Below, piece after piece: positions 8,678 to 17,013 of a stretch of 64,000 nt of DNA (position 1 is its first letter; each line of letters begins with the position of its first letter). Source of the stretch: CAYMEK01 sp964389305 (GTDB lineage: Bacteria > Spirochaetota > Spirochaetia > SZUA-6 > DRHE01); contig CAYMEK010000005.1 of NCBI GenBank assembly GCA_964389305.1, positions 1-64,000 of the forward strand, given 5' to 3'. A program made the translations under genes and the position numbers. The notes beneath the pieces were generated by a model. That model was not told where the DNA came from and made no database searches. It saw only the letters and a list, made by a program, of their open reading frames with translations.

Positions 8678-8977
8678 TTACCAGCGGTTGCGATACCCGC
8701 CGCCCCTGTTTCCGCCGCGGGGACGATCTTCCCGAGGCTTGCTCAGGTTTACGGTCAGGCTACGTCCCTCCAGCTCGGTTCCGTTGAGAGCCGCAATGGC
8801 TTTCTCAGCCTCCTCCTGCGTGCTCATTTCAACGAACCCGAAGCCCCGTGAACGGGCTGTGTACCTGTCCGTGATCACCTTGGCAGACTCTACCGTTCCG
8901 TGAGGCGTAAACAGCTCTTGGAGCTGGTCGTCGGTCACGGAGTACGGCAGCCCGCCGACATAGAGTTTTTTATTCAT
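8678..8977 (-). CDS. RRM-domain RNA-binding protein
   Basis: 99 aa: one RNA-recognition motif (about 3-80) with RNP2 KLYVGGLPY and RNP1 RSRGFGFVEM, then a short Arg/Gly-rich tail (DRPRGGNRGGGYRNRW). This matches the bacterial cold- or stress-induced RNA-binding proteins of cyanobacteria, spirochaetes and others, which bind single-stranded RNA in the cytoplasm. A strong GGAGGAG ribosome site precedes the ATG. It is monocistronic, with a promoter about 200 bases upstream and therefore a long 5' leader, and shares its terminator with the convergent MutS-like gene. Confidence 0.95.
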   Translation of the reverse strand: MNKKLYVGGLPYSVTDDQLQELFTPHGTVESAKVITDRYTARSRGFGFVEMSTQEEAEKAIAALNGTELEGRSLTVNLSKPREDRPRGGNRGGGYRNRW

Positions 8978-9207
8978 GTTCTCCTCCTGAGTGAGTCATC
9001 CGTTCTTCGCCCTTTGATACTCACCGCTAAAGGAGCAGAACACGGTAGGTATCGCGCCCACTACCACTGTCCGGCCGGTTGTTCCTTCCGGTGCAATATG
9101 CAAAGTCAGCACGGTCGGGCTTCGTCATCTTCACGCGATACGGCTGCAGGAAGCCCGCTTCTGCCAGCCGCACTCAGAAAACTACGTAATTACCGAGGAA
9201 AAGTCAA
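8978..9207 (-). promoter_or_regulatory. Promoter and ~195-nt leader of the RRM gene
   Basis: Minus-strand TTGACT (9202-9207), 17 bases, TAGTTT (9179-9184). The transcript would carry a leader of about 195 nt with no ORF of note. Short self-complementary pieces such as TATCGCG and CGCGATA could pair over distance. Long leaders of this kind act as temperature-sensitive folds in cold-shock genes (known for cspA). That function here is inference. Confidence 0.5.
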
Positions 9208-9257
9208 GGGCGTGCATTGCCCCGCCCTTGAACCGCTGCCGTCACCTCTGCTACGCT
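9205..9257 (+). promoter_or_regulatory. Hairpin and weak promoter ahead of the small Cys protein
   Basis: An inverted repeat CAAGGGCG / CGCCCTTG (arms beginning at 9205 and ending at 9230) overlaps the RRM -35 box. TTGAAC (9228-9233), 18 bases and TACGCT (9252-9257) form a modest plus-strand promoter for the gene at 9280. Confidence 0.3.
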
Positions 9258-9279
9258 GGGCTTGAGGAGAACATGGCTG

Positions 9280-9465
9280 ATGAAAAAATATAAAATGCCT
9301 CATCCCAATCACGAAAATCACCTCTGCTACCTGGAGAACATCGGCTACATCCAGGAGTTTCCCGAAGCCTATAAAGATCTGGTAAAGCGCGGGAAGTTCT
9401 TCTGCAAGGTCTGCGGCCGCGTCGCCAAAAGCGAGGAGAACCTCTGCGTGCCGGAAAAGCTCTAG
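9280..9465 (+). CDS. Small conserved-looking protein with CxxC motif
   Basis: 61 aa from ATG 9280 with GAGGAG ten bases upstream. The sequence contains HPNHENHLCYLENIGYIQ and a C-terminal FFCKVCGRVAKSEENLC. The CxxC plus further Cys and His residues suggest a small zinc-binding or iron-binding fold. I do not recognise a named family. It stands alone between divergent and convergent neighbours. Confidence 0.7.
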   Translation: MKKYKMPHPNHENHLCYLENIGYIQEFPEAYKDLVKRGKFFCKVCGRVAKSEENLCVPEKL

Positions 9466-9488
9466 GCTCCCTTAACCCAGCTGCTCTT

Positions 9489-11753
9489 CTAGATCCACTT
9501 CCTGGCCAGAGCGCCCAAACCTTTGGAGGCTTTTACCAGCACCAAGGGGGTGGCGCATCGGGCGGCGATCTGCTCGGACACGGTGGGAACGCCGACCTGG
9601 CGGAGAAAAGAGCCGTACAAACCCAGAACCAGCAGATCGTGCTTCCTCGCTTCCCGCAGTACCGCCTTCACCGGCTCCGCGGCAGCTGGGGCTTCGAGCC
9701 TGATCTCCACCGGCTTGTACTCCAGGCGGCGCAGCAGCCGCTCCAGATAACGCTCGGCCGGCCACAGTCCCCTCGGCTTTCCCGCCGCTCCGCCGGCGGG
9801 CTTGGCCGTTATCGAGCCGCCTTTCCGCTCCACCAGGCGCTGCGCCGTGTCCAGGGCGAAGGCGTCGACCGGCTCTCCGAACAGGGGAACCAGCACGCTC
9901 TTGAAGCTCTTGTTGGCGCAGTTTTTTATGATCATCAGGTCGCAGGGGGCGCGAGAGATCACCGGATCCAGGGTGCTTCCGATCCGAAAACGCCTGTCGG
10001 CGCCCCGCCCGGGCCAGCCCATGATCAGCAGGTCGATCTTCTTCTCCCGCACCGCGCTGACGATGCCGCGGGCGATGTTTCGGCAGTAACGGATCGTGGT
10101 GGTAACGGGGAAACGCTGGATCAGGTACAGCATGGCCTCGACGATGCCCTCCCGGCCCTCGTTCATATACTTCTCCGCGTCACTCAGAGCCACCTGATCC
10201 GGCACGGGAACCATATGCAGCAGCTTGATCCGCGAGGCCCGCGAGCTGGCGACCTTGTGAGTGTTCCATACCAGGGATAAAGCGTTGCGGGGATTGGCCA
10301 CCGGCACCATGACCCTATACTCGTTTCCCTCCGGCGCCTGCACCTCCTCCAGGACCCTTATCTCTCCCTCGGCGGGCAGCGCCCTGTCACGGGAATAGAA
10401 CTTGTAGATCAGGAGGCCCGCTGCGATCCAGGAGGGCGCGATGATCCAGGCGATCAGGCTCATGTGTCTCAGCTCCGCGGCCAGAACCACCTGGGCGGAG
10501 ATGGCCAGCAAGGGCACCACGGGGAACAGGGGCGCCAGATACCCGTATTGCAGCTCGTCACCCATGTTCAAGCGGATTTTGATGACGCAGAGGTTGACCA
10601 GCAGGAATAGGAAAAGAAACATCATGCTGGCGCTGGAAGCGACGTGCATGGTCGGTAGAGCGGTGGCGACCACCAGCACGATGCAGCCGCTGGCCAGCAG
10701 GGCGATCCAGGGGGTCTTCCGTTTCGCCGAGATTCTCGCAAACAGTCCGGGAAGCATGCGGTCCCTGCCCAGGGCGTAGGAGGCCCGGGTGGCGGAGTAG
10801 ATGGTGGCGTTCAAGGCCGAGGTGGAAGCGAAGATCACCGCCAGGGTGAGCAGGAAGTTGCCGAAGGGCATCAACCGGGCTACCGCTTCGCCGAATCCCC
10901 GCTCCCGATGGCTGCCGATCCACTGCCAGGGCGCGCCGCTGACGCCGGGCGATCCTGCCTTCACGGCGATCACCGCAGCAAAGGCCACCGCCACGTAAGT
11001 CATCCCTGCCAGGTAGACCGAATACAGCATGGCTTTGGGCAGGTTCTTCTTCGGCTCGATCGCCTCGTCTCCCGCCTGGGCGATTACCTCAAAGCCTTCA
11101 AAGGCCACGTAAGTGAACCCCATGGTAGCGAACAGGCGCGGCCAGCCAAACGGCAGAAAGGGCCTGAAGTTCTCGAGCCGGGAAGGATCGCGAAACGCCA
11201 CCGCCAGGCCGACGGCGCCGATGGCGATCAGGAACAGGGTCTGGCCGGCGGTCATGATGGCGCCCACCTTGCCTGTCTCCGACGCGCCGCGGTAGTTGAT
11301 GTACAGGAAGAACAGGGCAATCAGGACCGCCACCGGCTTTTCCAGCGCAGCCGGTGCGGCGAGCCAGGAAAGGAGGCCGAGCGTTTCCAGATAACGAAGC
11401 GTATAGATCGAAAAGGTAACGGCGTACATGCTTCCGGCCACGCTGGAGGCGAACCATTCCATCCAGCCGGCCAGGAAGCTCGTACCCCTGCCGAAGCCGA
11501 TGCGGGCGAAGTTGTAGGCGCCTCCCGCTCTCGGTATGGCGGAGCTGAGCTCGGCATAGGACATGGCCGTGAACAGGGCCAGAAGGGTATTGAGGGAAAA
11601 GGTCAGCAGCACGCCCCCGGGCCCGGCTATGTGGATGGCGTTGCCGATGCCGAGAAACACTCCCGCGCCGATCATCATACCCAGTCCCATCATGGTCAGG
11701 TGGAAGAGCCTGAGATCGCGGGAAAGCTCGGTGGTGAAGAAGCCCTTATCCAC
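9489..11753 (-). CDS. Amino-acid permease (APC family) fused to tandem UspA domains
   Basis: 754 aa from a GTG. Residues 1 to about 435 form a 12-helix APC transporter (MMGLGMMIGAGVFLGIG, AELSSAIPRAGGAYNFAR, GFTYVAFEGFEVIAQAGDE). Two universal-stress-protein-like domains follow (about 470-610 and 625-750), the first with the nucleotide-loop-like GWPGRGADRRFRIGSTLDPVI. Such fusions are known in archaea and bacteria and are thought to let nucleotide or energy state gate uptake. Its start overlaps the stop of the 49-residue peptide gene, placing it last in the korA-korB operon, so it may import the amino acid whose 2-oxoacid KorAB oxidises (inference). Confidence 0.9.
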   Translation of the reverse strand: MDKGFFTTELSRDLRLFHLTMMGLGMMIGAGVFLGIGNAIHIAGPGGVLLTFSLNTLLALFTAMSYAELSSAIPRAGGAYNFARIGFGRGTSFLAGWMEWFASSVAGSMYAVTFSIYTLRYLETLGLLSWLAAPAALEKPVAVLIALFFLYINYRGASETGKVGAIMTAGQTLFLIAIGAVGLAVAFRDPSRLENFRPFLPFGWPRLFATMGFTYVAFEGFEVIAQAGDEAIEPKKNLPKAMLYSVYLAGMTYVAVAFAAVIAVKAGSPGVSGAPWQWIGSHRERGFGEAVARLMPFGNFLLTLAVIFASTSALNATIYSATRASYALGRDRMLPGLFARISAKRKTPWIALLASGCIVLVVATALPTMHVASSASMMFLFLFLLVNLCVIKIRLNMGDELQYGYLAPLFPVVPLLAISAQVVLAAELRHMSLIAWIIAPSWIAAGLLIYKFYSRDRALPAEGEIRVLEEVQAPEGNEYRVMVPVANPRNALSLVWNTHKVASSRASRIKLLHMVPVPDQVALSDAEKYMNEGREGIVEAMLYLIQRFPVTTTIRYCRNIARGIVSAVREKKIDLLIMGWPGRGADRRFRIGSTLDPVISRAPCDLMIIKNCANKSFKSVLVPLFGEPVDAFALDTAQRLVERKGGSITAKPAGGAAGKPRGLWPAERYLERLLRRLEYKPVEIRLEAPAAAEPVKAVLREARKHDLLVLGLYGSFLRQVGVPTVSEQIAARCATPLVLVKASKGLGALARKWI

Positions 11754-11895
11754 GCCGGTCCTGCAGGATATCGCGGTAGGTGCTGCTCTTCAAGCGGGAG
11801 ATCTTTTCGATCAGCCGGCGGCTGTATAGCACCAATCCGGTACTGATCCCGAGGCAAAACACAATGATGACGGCTCCGATGATGATATCCGGCAC
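11746..11895 (-). CDS. 49-residue single-span membrane peptide
   Basis: A GTG-started ORF (VPDIIIGAVIIVFCLGISTG onward) with one N-terminal transmembrane helix (about 4-25) and a basic cytoplasmic tail (SRRLIEKISRLKSSTYR). GAGAGG precedes the GTG by six bases. It begins 16 bases after the korB stop and overlaps the permease start by eight bases, so it is embedded in the operon. It may be an accessory subunit of the permease, like other small transporter peptides (inference). Confidence 0.6.
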   Translation of the reverse strand: MPDIIIGAVIIVFCLGISTGLVLYSRRLIEKISRLKSSTYRDILQDRRG

Positions 11896-11911
11896 CCTTT
11901 TGCCTCTCGGG

Positions 11912-12772
11912 TTACATGTACCGCTCCATGAGCGAGGTGACAGTGGGACGTCTGCCTTTTTCGCTGTAGCGCCTGAGGGCGCTGGTGTGCAGGTGTTGCA
12001 GGCGGACGGCCAAAGTGGGTTTTTCCATCCGGTAGATAATCCCGGTGTAGACCCGTTCCCTGTCGTAGGCGATCTGCAGTGCGGCCTGCTTGTTCCGAGG
12101 ATCATAGCCCTCCGGCAGCGACTGCAGCCTGGCGCGCAGCTCTTTCCAGCCCAGCACGGGGAAGGTGACACAGGGGGAGAGGACGTACACCACTGCCAGA
12201 CCGGGATGCCGGATCGCTGCGGCGGTGACGGCCGAAAGTTCCTCGATGCGCAGGCTCGAGCCCTGGGCTACGAAGGACACGTCGTAGGCCAGGAGGATCG
12301 GAAGCACCTCCAGCGCTTCCTCCGGGGAGCCGTAGGGCGAGGTCTTGGTAACGCAGCCCCAGGGAGTGGTGGGAGATGACTGCCCCTTGGTAAGCCCGTA
12401 GGTGTTGTTGTCCAGGATAAGAAAGGTCAGATCCACGTTCCTGCGGGCGGCGTGGGGAAGGTGCCCGCCGCCTATGCCGAGGCTGTCGCCGTCACCGCCC
12501 ACGCCCAGCACCGTCAACTCCGGGCGGGCCGTTTTGACCCCCGTGGCGATTGGCAGGGCCCGCCCGTGGGTGCCATGCAGGGAATAGGTATTGAGGTAAT
12601 GGGAGAAGCGTCCCGAGCAGCCGATCCCTGAAACGATCACGGTCTGCTCGGATCGAACGCTCAAGGCTTCTAGGGCGTTTTCCACCGCCCGCAGGACCCC
12701 GTAGTTCCCGCAGCCGGGGCACCAGACCGGCTTGATGTCTTTCCTTCTATACTCGTGCGATGTTGTACTCAT
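11912..12772 (-). CDS. korB: 2-oxoacid:ferredoxin oxidoreductase, beta (TPP) subunit
   Basis: 286 aa. It has the thiamine-pyrophosphate site (GGDGDSLGIGGGHLPHAARR with DNNTYGLTKGQ) and four Cys for a [4Fe-4S] cluster (WCPGCGNYG, GIGCSGR, SPCVTFP). With KorA it performs CoA-dependent oxidative decarboxylation of a 2-oxoacid, passing electrons to ferredoxin. The length and CPGCG start match KorB of 2-oxoglutarate-type enzymes, but the substrate cannot be fixed from sequence. Its ATG overlaps the end of korA by 26 bases. Confidence 0.92.
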   Translation of the reverse strand: MSTTSHEYRRKDIKPVWCPGCGNYGVLRAVENALEALSVRSEQTVIVSGIGCSGRFSHYLNTYSLHGTHGRALPIATGVKTARPELTVLGVGGDGDSLGIGGGHLPHAARRNVDLTFLILDNNTYGLTKGQSSPTTPWGCVTKTSPYGSPEEALEVLPILLAYDVSFVAQGSSLRIEELSAVTAAAIRHPGLAVVYVLSPCVTFPVLGWKELRARLQSLPEGYDPRNKQAALQIAYDRERVYTGIIYRMEKPTLAVRLQHLHTSALRRYSEKGRRPTVTSLMERYM

Positions 12773-14588
12773 CGATTATTCCAGCCACTTTTTCGATTCC
12801 GCGCAGGATCTCCTCGGGAGTGATGGGTATGCCCTCGCATTTGTGCAGCTCGATGGCCTTGACCCCGAAGTTGGCCTTGAAATGGTGAGCGAACTGCCCG
12901 GAGTAGTTCTCCTCCACGATGATCAGATGCTCCAGCCTGACCAAAAAATTGGAAATCTGACGGTGAGGCATCGGGGATAGCGTGTGCGGGTGCATGTGCC
13001 GTACCTGAATGCCCCTCTCTTCAGCCAGATAGCGGGCCTCCCGAATGGCCCCGTAGGTCGAGCCCCAGCCGAGGATGCCGATCTTGGCGTCCGGCCTGCC
13101 CCAGATCTCGATCGGATTGCTGTCAAAGGAACGGGCTATCACCTCCATCTTGCGGGAGCGCTTTTTACTCATGAGCAGATGGTTCTCGGGAGTGTAGTCT
13201 GCTTTGCCCTTCTCGGTGTGCTCGAGGCCGGTGGCCAGGTATTGTCCCCCGGGGGTGCCGGGACGGGCGAGCGGCGACACGCCGTCGGCGGTCAGGCGGT
13301 AGCGGCGGTAGTCGGCCAGCTCTTTTACCGCCGGCTCGGCCCGATCGATCAGGTTGATGAACTCCGGCCGAGGAATTTTGACCTTGGTGCGGGCCACGTG
13401 GCTGTCCAGCTTGATGATGTGGGACAGGTCGGGCATGCGTACGGTTGCCTTGCGCAGGCCGATCGACTGATCGGTGAGAACGATCACCGGCAGCTGGTAG
13501 CGCTCTGCCAGGTTGAAGGCCCGGATCGTCTGATAGAAGCTGTCCTCCACCGATGTGGGCGCCAGCACGATCCGGGGAGACTCCCCGGAGGCGCCGTAGA
13601 TAGCCAGGTTGAGATCCGACTGCTCCGTCTTGGTGGGAAGACCCGTGCTCGGCCCGGCGCGCTGGACATCCACCACCACCAGGGGCAGCTCGATCATGGA
13701 GGCCAGGTTGAGCTGCTCGGTCATCAGCTGCAGCCCCGGTCCCGAGGTCGGCACCAGGGCCCTCTCCCCGGCGAAGGAGGCGCCGATGGCCGCAGAGACG
13801 GCGGCGATCTCGTCCTCCATCTGCAGCGCCCTTCCCTCCACGAGGGGGAACAGTCGCGTCAGGGTCTCGAAGATCGGCGTGGCGGGGCTTATCGGGTAGC
13901 TGGCGGCGAACCGGCATCCGGCCACCAGCGCTCCCAGGGCGACGGCCTCGTTTCCCGACAGCAGCATGTATTGAGGGCCTTTGGGCTTCAGATCGGACAT
14001 GAGCAAGAGCCGGTTCCAGCCCTGCCCGGCGGCGTGACGGAAACCCGCCTCGAGAGCCGCCAGGTTCCTGTCGACCACCTTCCCTCCCTTCAGGCCGAAG
14101 CGATCCCGAATCAACCTTTCCAGCACCGTGCGCTCCATCTCGACCAGATGGCCCAAAGCGCCGAGGGCGACCATGTTCTTGCTCAATACGCTGCCGCTTA
14201 CCTCTTTCGCTATCCTGGCCAGCGGAACAGGCAGCAGCGTCGCCTCCAGACCCGGAGGCACCTCCACGGCCTGCGGATCGTAGATCAGGGTGCCGTTCGG
14301 TTTCATGTCCTTGAGGGTGCGGTCGAGGGCCTGCTGGCTCAACACTATCAGGCAATCCACCTTGCTTCCCAGGGAATAGATCGTCCAGTCCCGCACCCTG
14401 ACCTGCACCATGGCGAACCCCCCGCGTATCTCCGCCGGATAGGTAATGAAGGTAAAAACGTGGTACTCGGTGCGGGCGGCCGCCTGGGCGAATAGCTCGC
14501 CGCAGCTAATCACCCCTTCGCCTCCCTCTCCGCCGATGCGTACGATGAAATCTACGTCCGAATGAAAGCTTTTCTTCTGTCCGGGCAT
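12747..14588 (-). CDS. korA: 2-oxoacid:ferredoxin oxidoreductase, fused gamma-alpha subunit
   Basis: 613 aa. N-terminal gamma domain (about 8-190, VRIGGEGGEGVISCGELFAQ) is followed by the pyrimidine-binding alpha domain (about 215-390, SGNEAVALGALVAGCRFAASYPISPATP) and a transketolase C-terminal domain (about 470-570, IGILGWGSTYGAIREA). This gamma-alpha order is standard for two-subunit KorAB. It heads an operon with korB, a membrane peptide and a permease-UspA fusion. No delta (ferredoxin) subunit is present, as expected for the two-subunit class. Confidence 0.93.
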   Translation of the reverse strand: MPGQKKSFHSDVDFIVRIGGEGGEGVISCGELFAQAAARTEYHVFTFITYPAEIRGGFAMVQVRVRDWTIYSLGSKVDCLIVLSQQALDRTLKDMKPNGTLIYDPQAVEVPPGLEATLLPVPLARIAKEVSGSVLSKNMVALGALGHLVEMERTVLERLIRDRFGLKGGKVVDRNLAALEAGFRHAAGQGWNRLLLMSDLKPKGPQYMLLSGNEAVALGALVAGCRFAASYPISPATPIFETLTRLFPLVEGRALQMEDEIAAVSAAIGASFAGERALVPTSGPGLQLMTEQLNLASMIELPLVVVDVQRAGPSTGLPTKTEQSDLNLAIYGASGESPRIVLAPTSVEDSFYQTIRAFNLAERYQLPVIVLTDQSIGLRKATVRMPDLSHIIKLDSHVARTKVKIPRPEFINLIDRAEPAVKELADYRRYRLTADGVSPLARPGTPGGQYLATGLEHTEKGKADYTPENHLLMSKKRSRKMEVIARSFDSNPIEIWGRPDAKIGILGWGSTYGAIREARYLAEERGIQVRHMHPHTLSPMPHRQISNFLVRLEHLIIVEENYSGQFAHHFKANFGVKAIELHKCEGIPITPEEILRGIEKVAGIIDEYNIARV

Positions 14589-14876
14589 GGTCAGTCGCTC
14601 GCACCTCGAGTGTTGCTCAGCAGTAGATAAAGGGGATAAGGTCCCGCTGTGTGGTTCTGCACCGCTGTCTATTGTAGCGGCTTTGCAGCTTCTCTGCCAA
14701 GGCCTGGTTGTAACACTACCACCTGTCCGGATGACTGTCCGGTCGCTGAACGCGGAAACGGCCCGCCCGCGGCGGCGATTTCATTGTTCTTTGATGCAGC
14801 CACGCCTCCGGCAAGGCTTCCAAGACAATCCCGGGAGTAGGGAAATGCGGGATTCAACCGGCGTGCGGTGCTGCGG
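14589..14876. other. 288-nt intergenic region with the korA promoter
   Basis: Apart from the promoter at 14671-14700 I see no ORF or RNA gene. A short direct repeat of CTGTCCGG occurs near 14725-14745. No convincing terminator follows the ATPase operon or precedes korA. Confidence 0.4.
14671..14700 (-). promoter_or_regulatory. Candidate sigma-70 promoter of korAB
   Basis: Minus-strand TTGGCA (14695-14700), 18 bases, TACAAT (14671-14676). The same stretch also resembles a sigma-54 site (TGGCAG-AGAAG-CTGCA at 14684-14699) but with mismatches at two consensus positions, so the sigma-70 reading is preferred. Confidence 0.5.
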
Positions 14877-16589
14877 TTACCGCTGCCGTATCTCTAGAGT
14901 ACGCAGGCGATTCAGGGCGCAGGCGAGCTCAATATCCCGGAACCAGGAGAGGTGACCCGAGATCCTCTCTGACAATCCATCCATTCCTTTCTCTTCCACC
15001 ACCTGCAGGCAGCGAGCGGTCAATTCCTTCAGCGGTGCCGGCTCTTCACTCAGCTTCCGCAGATAGAGTATGGCTTGGGCAATCGCTTTGCTCTGAGAAA
15101 GCTCGGCGATTTGCTCCACATCGGTCAGATCGATGGTCGTGGCTCCGAAGTGGATCCGGTTTGTTTCCGTTGCGTAGATGCTTTTCTTCCCGTATTCGTT
15201 CGACGGATCGATGGATTCGGTATGGACAAACCGTTCTCCTGCCGGCCTGGGCGGGTCCTGACGCTCCTGCCGCCGTTTGGACGGTGATTCGCCGGCGATC
15301 CTTTTTGCCGCCGCGGTAACATCGTACGGCTCGTACCGGATCATCTGGATTACGGTATCCGCAACTTCGAAATAGTCGCCGACGCCGCCGAGAACCATGA
15401 CCGACGACACTCCTTTTTTCTCGTACAGCCAGCGGACCCGGTCGATGAAAGGGGCGATCGGCTCATCTTCCTTTTTGACCAGATCCTGCATCTTGCGATC
15501 GCGGATCATGAAGTTCGCCGCGCAGGTATCCTCATCCATCAACAATACACGGGCATCCATTTCCAGGGCTTCCACGATACTGGCCGCCTGCGACGTGCTC
15601 CCGCTGGCGTTCGGAGTGCAGAAGCGGGTGGTATCCCTGTCGAAAGGCAGCTTGTCGATGAACCCCGAAATGTCGACCGAGGCCACGAATCTCCCGCTGT
15701 AGGCGCGTACCTTCACCGCGCGTGCATCTGCCGCACACAGCTCACGCCCGTCACCGGGAATGTGGCTGTAGATGCCCGTTTCTATCGCCTGCAGGAGCGT
15801 GGACTTGCCGTGATATCCTCCACCCACGATCAAGGTTACGCCGCGGGGTATCCCCAGACCCGTGACGCGTCCCGCGTGGGGCAGCAGTACGGAAACGCGG
15901 AGGCTTTCAGGCGAGCGAAAGACAACCGCATCCTTCGCCTCCATGGGTTCATCACTCGTACCGCTTACCCTGGGAAGGACGGATCCATCGGCAACGAAGG
16001 CGACCAGACCCAGTTCTCCGAGCCGGCCGCGCAGGCATTCGCCGTCCCCTGCCGCTTCCAGGTGCCGGCGAACCGTACCGGGGTCCAGAGCGCCGAAGGC
16101 CCGCTGCACGATTGCCGGTAGTTCCTCGAAGAGCATGGTATCCGCAACCCGGGCGTTTATTCTTCTGCCGTTGGCGGGCAGACCTATGAAAAAGCGCACC
16201 TCCACGCCATCGGCGGTAAACACCACCGCGCTGCGCTCCAAGATGACCTGGGCGGGGGTATCCAGAGTGATAAGACCGGAATACCCGGTGCCTCGTCTGC
16301 GCTCGGAGACCTGCTTCGCCGTCGCGGAAAACCTGCGGGCCAGGAAATCGCGGTAGGCGATCCCCGTTATCCTGGAATCGAAAAAGCGGGTCGGGATGCC
16401 CAGGTAGGCATGGCCCACCCGAATCCTGTAGATTCCCGTATGCGGAGGAGCGTAGGGATCCTTGGGGATTTGGGTAATGAACAGCTCGAAATCCGGATAG
16501 CCGTACTGTCCTTTGAGCGCCTGATAGGCGCCGTAGTCTCTGCCGTCGATGTTCCGCAGCTTGCCCCGCAGGGCCTGGGATGATTGCAA
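14877..16589 (-). CDS. ABC-class P-loop ATPase (COG3044-type, not a transporter)
   Basis: 570 aa of the predicted ABC-class ATPase family (Pfam ABC_ATPase). Seen features: N-terminal RDYGAYQALKGQY, Walker A LIVGGGYHGKSTLLQ (about 245-260), ABC-like RFCTPNASGSTSQAASIVEA signature, Walker B RVLLMDEDTCAANFMIRD, and VMVLGGVGDYFEVAD. No membrane segment is present. The bacterial role is unknown; a trypanosome relative binds RNA. The small gene at 16599 precedes it by 10 bases and is probably co-transcribed. Confidence 0.9.
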   Translation of the reverse strand: MQSSQALRGKLRNIDGRDYGAYQALKGQYGYPDFELFITQIPKDPYAPPHTGIYRIRVGHAYLGIPTRFFDSRITGIAYRDFLARRFSATAKQVSERRRGTGYSGLITLDTPAQVILERSAVVFTADGVEVRFFIGLPANGRRINARVADTMLFEELPAIVQRAFGALDPGTVRRHLEAAGDGECLRGRLGELGLVAFVADGSVLPRVSGTSDEPMEAKDAVVFRSPESLRVSVLLPHAGRVTGLGIPRGVTLIVGGGYHGKSTLLQAIETGIYSHIPGDGRELCAADARAVKVRAYSGRFVASVDISGFIDKLPFDRDTTRFCTPNASGSTSQAASIVEALEMDARVLLMDEDTCAANFMIRDRKMQDLVKKEDEPIAPFIDRVRWLYEKKGVSSVMVLGGVGDYFEVADTVIQMIRYEPYDVTAAAKRIAGESPSKRRQERQDPPRPAGERFVHTESIDPSNEYGKKSIYATETNRIHFGATTIDLTDVEQIAELSQSKAIAQAILYLRKLSEEPAPLKELTARCLQVVEEKGMDGLSERISGHLSWFRDIELACALNRLRTLEIRQR

Positions 16590-16598
16590 GGCAGCCCG

Positions 16599-16817
16599 CT
16601 AAAGCCTGAACGCGCGCGCTCCGGGATTTCCGAAGCTGTCCTTGCACAGGGTGAGCTCGCGGTCGATGGCGCCCCAGATTTTCTTTAGCTGTTCGTCGTT
16701 CCAGGCGTAGATCTTTTCGTTGGCGCACTGGGACAGGCTCTTGATTCCATTCAGGATATTCTGGACTCGTTTTTCAGCAACCCGCTTGAAGCGCTGTTCC
16801 TTGGTTTCTTTCTCCAT
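16599..16817 (-). CDS. Small basic hypothetical protein, ATPase operon leader
   Basis: 72 aa starting MEKETKEQRFKRVAEKRVQ. It is predicted largely helical, with WNDEQLKKIWGAIDREL in the centre and two Cys. I do not recognise a characterised family. It has no visible Shine-Dalgarno, and a TATAAT ends just two bases before its ATG, so the working promoter is unclear. It lies in an AT-rich patch and is coupled to the ABC-class ATPase. Confidence 0.7.
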   Translation of the reverse strand: MEKETKEQRFKRVAEKRVQNILNGIKSLSQCANEKIYAWNDEQLKKIWGAIDRELTLCKDSFGNPGARAFRL

Positions 16818-16944
16818 ACATTATAGCTACACTATTTTCAAACTATTTACAATATATTTATAAAATATTTTTTATTTATGATGAGTCTAACAATTCGATA
16901 GCGAGGCGGCCGGCCTGGGATCCCAGCGCTGCCGCCCGCGGCCC

Positions 16945-16972
16945 TTGACCTATCGGCGGATCTCTGTAACTA
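16945..16972 (+). promoter_or_regulatory. Candidate promoter of the molybdopterin lipoprotein
   Basis: TTGACC (16945-16950), 16 bases, TAACTA (16967-16972), with a GGGAAAG ribosome site before the ATG at 17014. A GC-rich inverted repeat centred on CTGGGATCCCAG lies just upstream. Confidence 0.4.
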
Positions 16973-17013
16973 TATACCTGATTAAATTAATAATCAAAGA
17001 ACGGGAAAGATCT

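Noticed and set aside
12984..14495. 503-codon plus-strand open frame opposite korA
   Set aside because: High-GC antisense shadow rich in Gly, Arg, His and Gln. KorA on the other strand is unmistakable.
14684..14699. Sigma-54-like site TGGCAG-AGAAG-CTGCA before korA
   Set aside because: It mismatches the consensus at two positions and overlaps a better sigma-70 promoter (TTGGCA-18-TACAAT).
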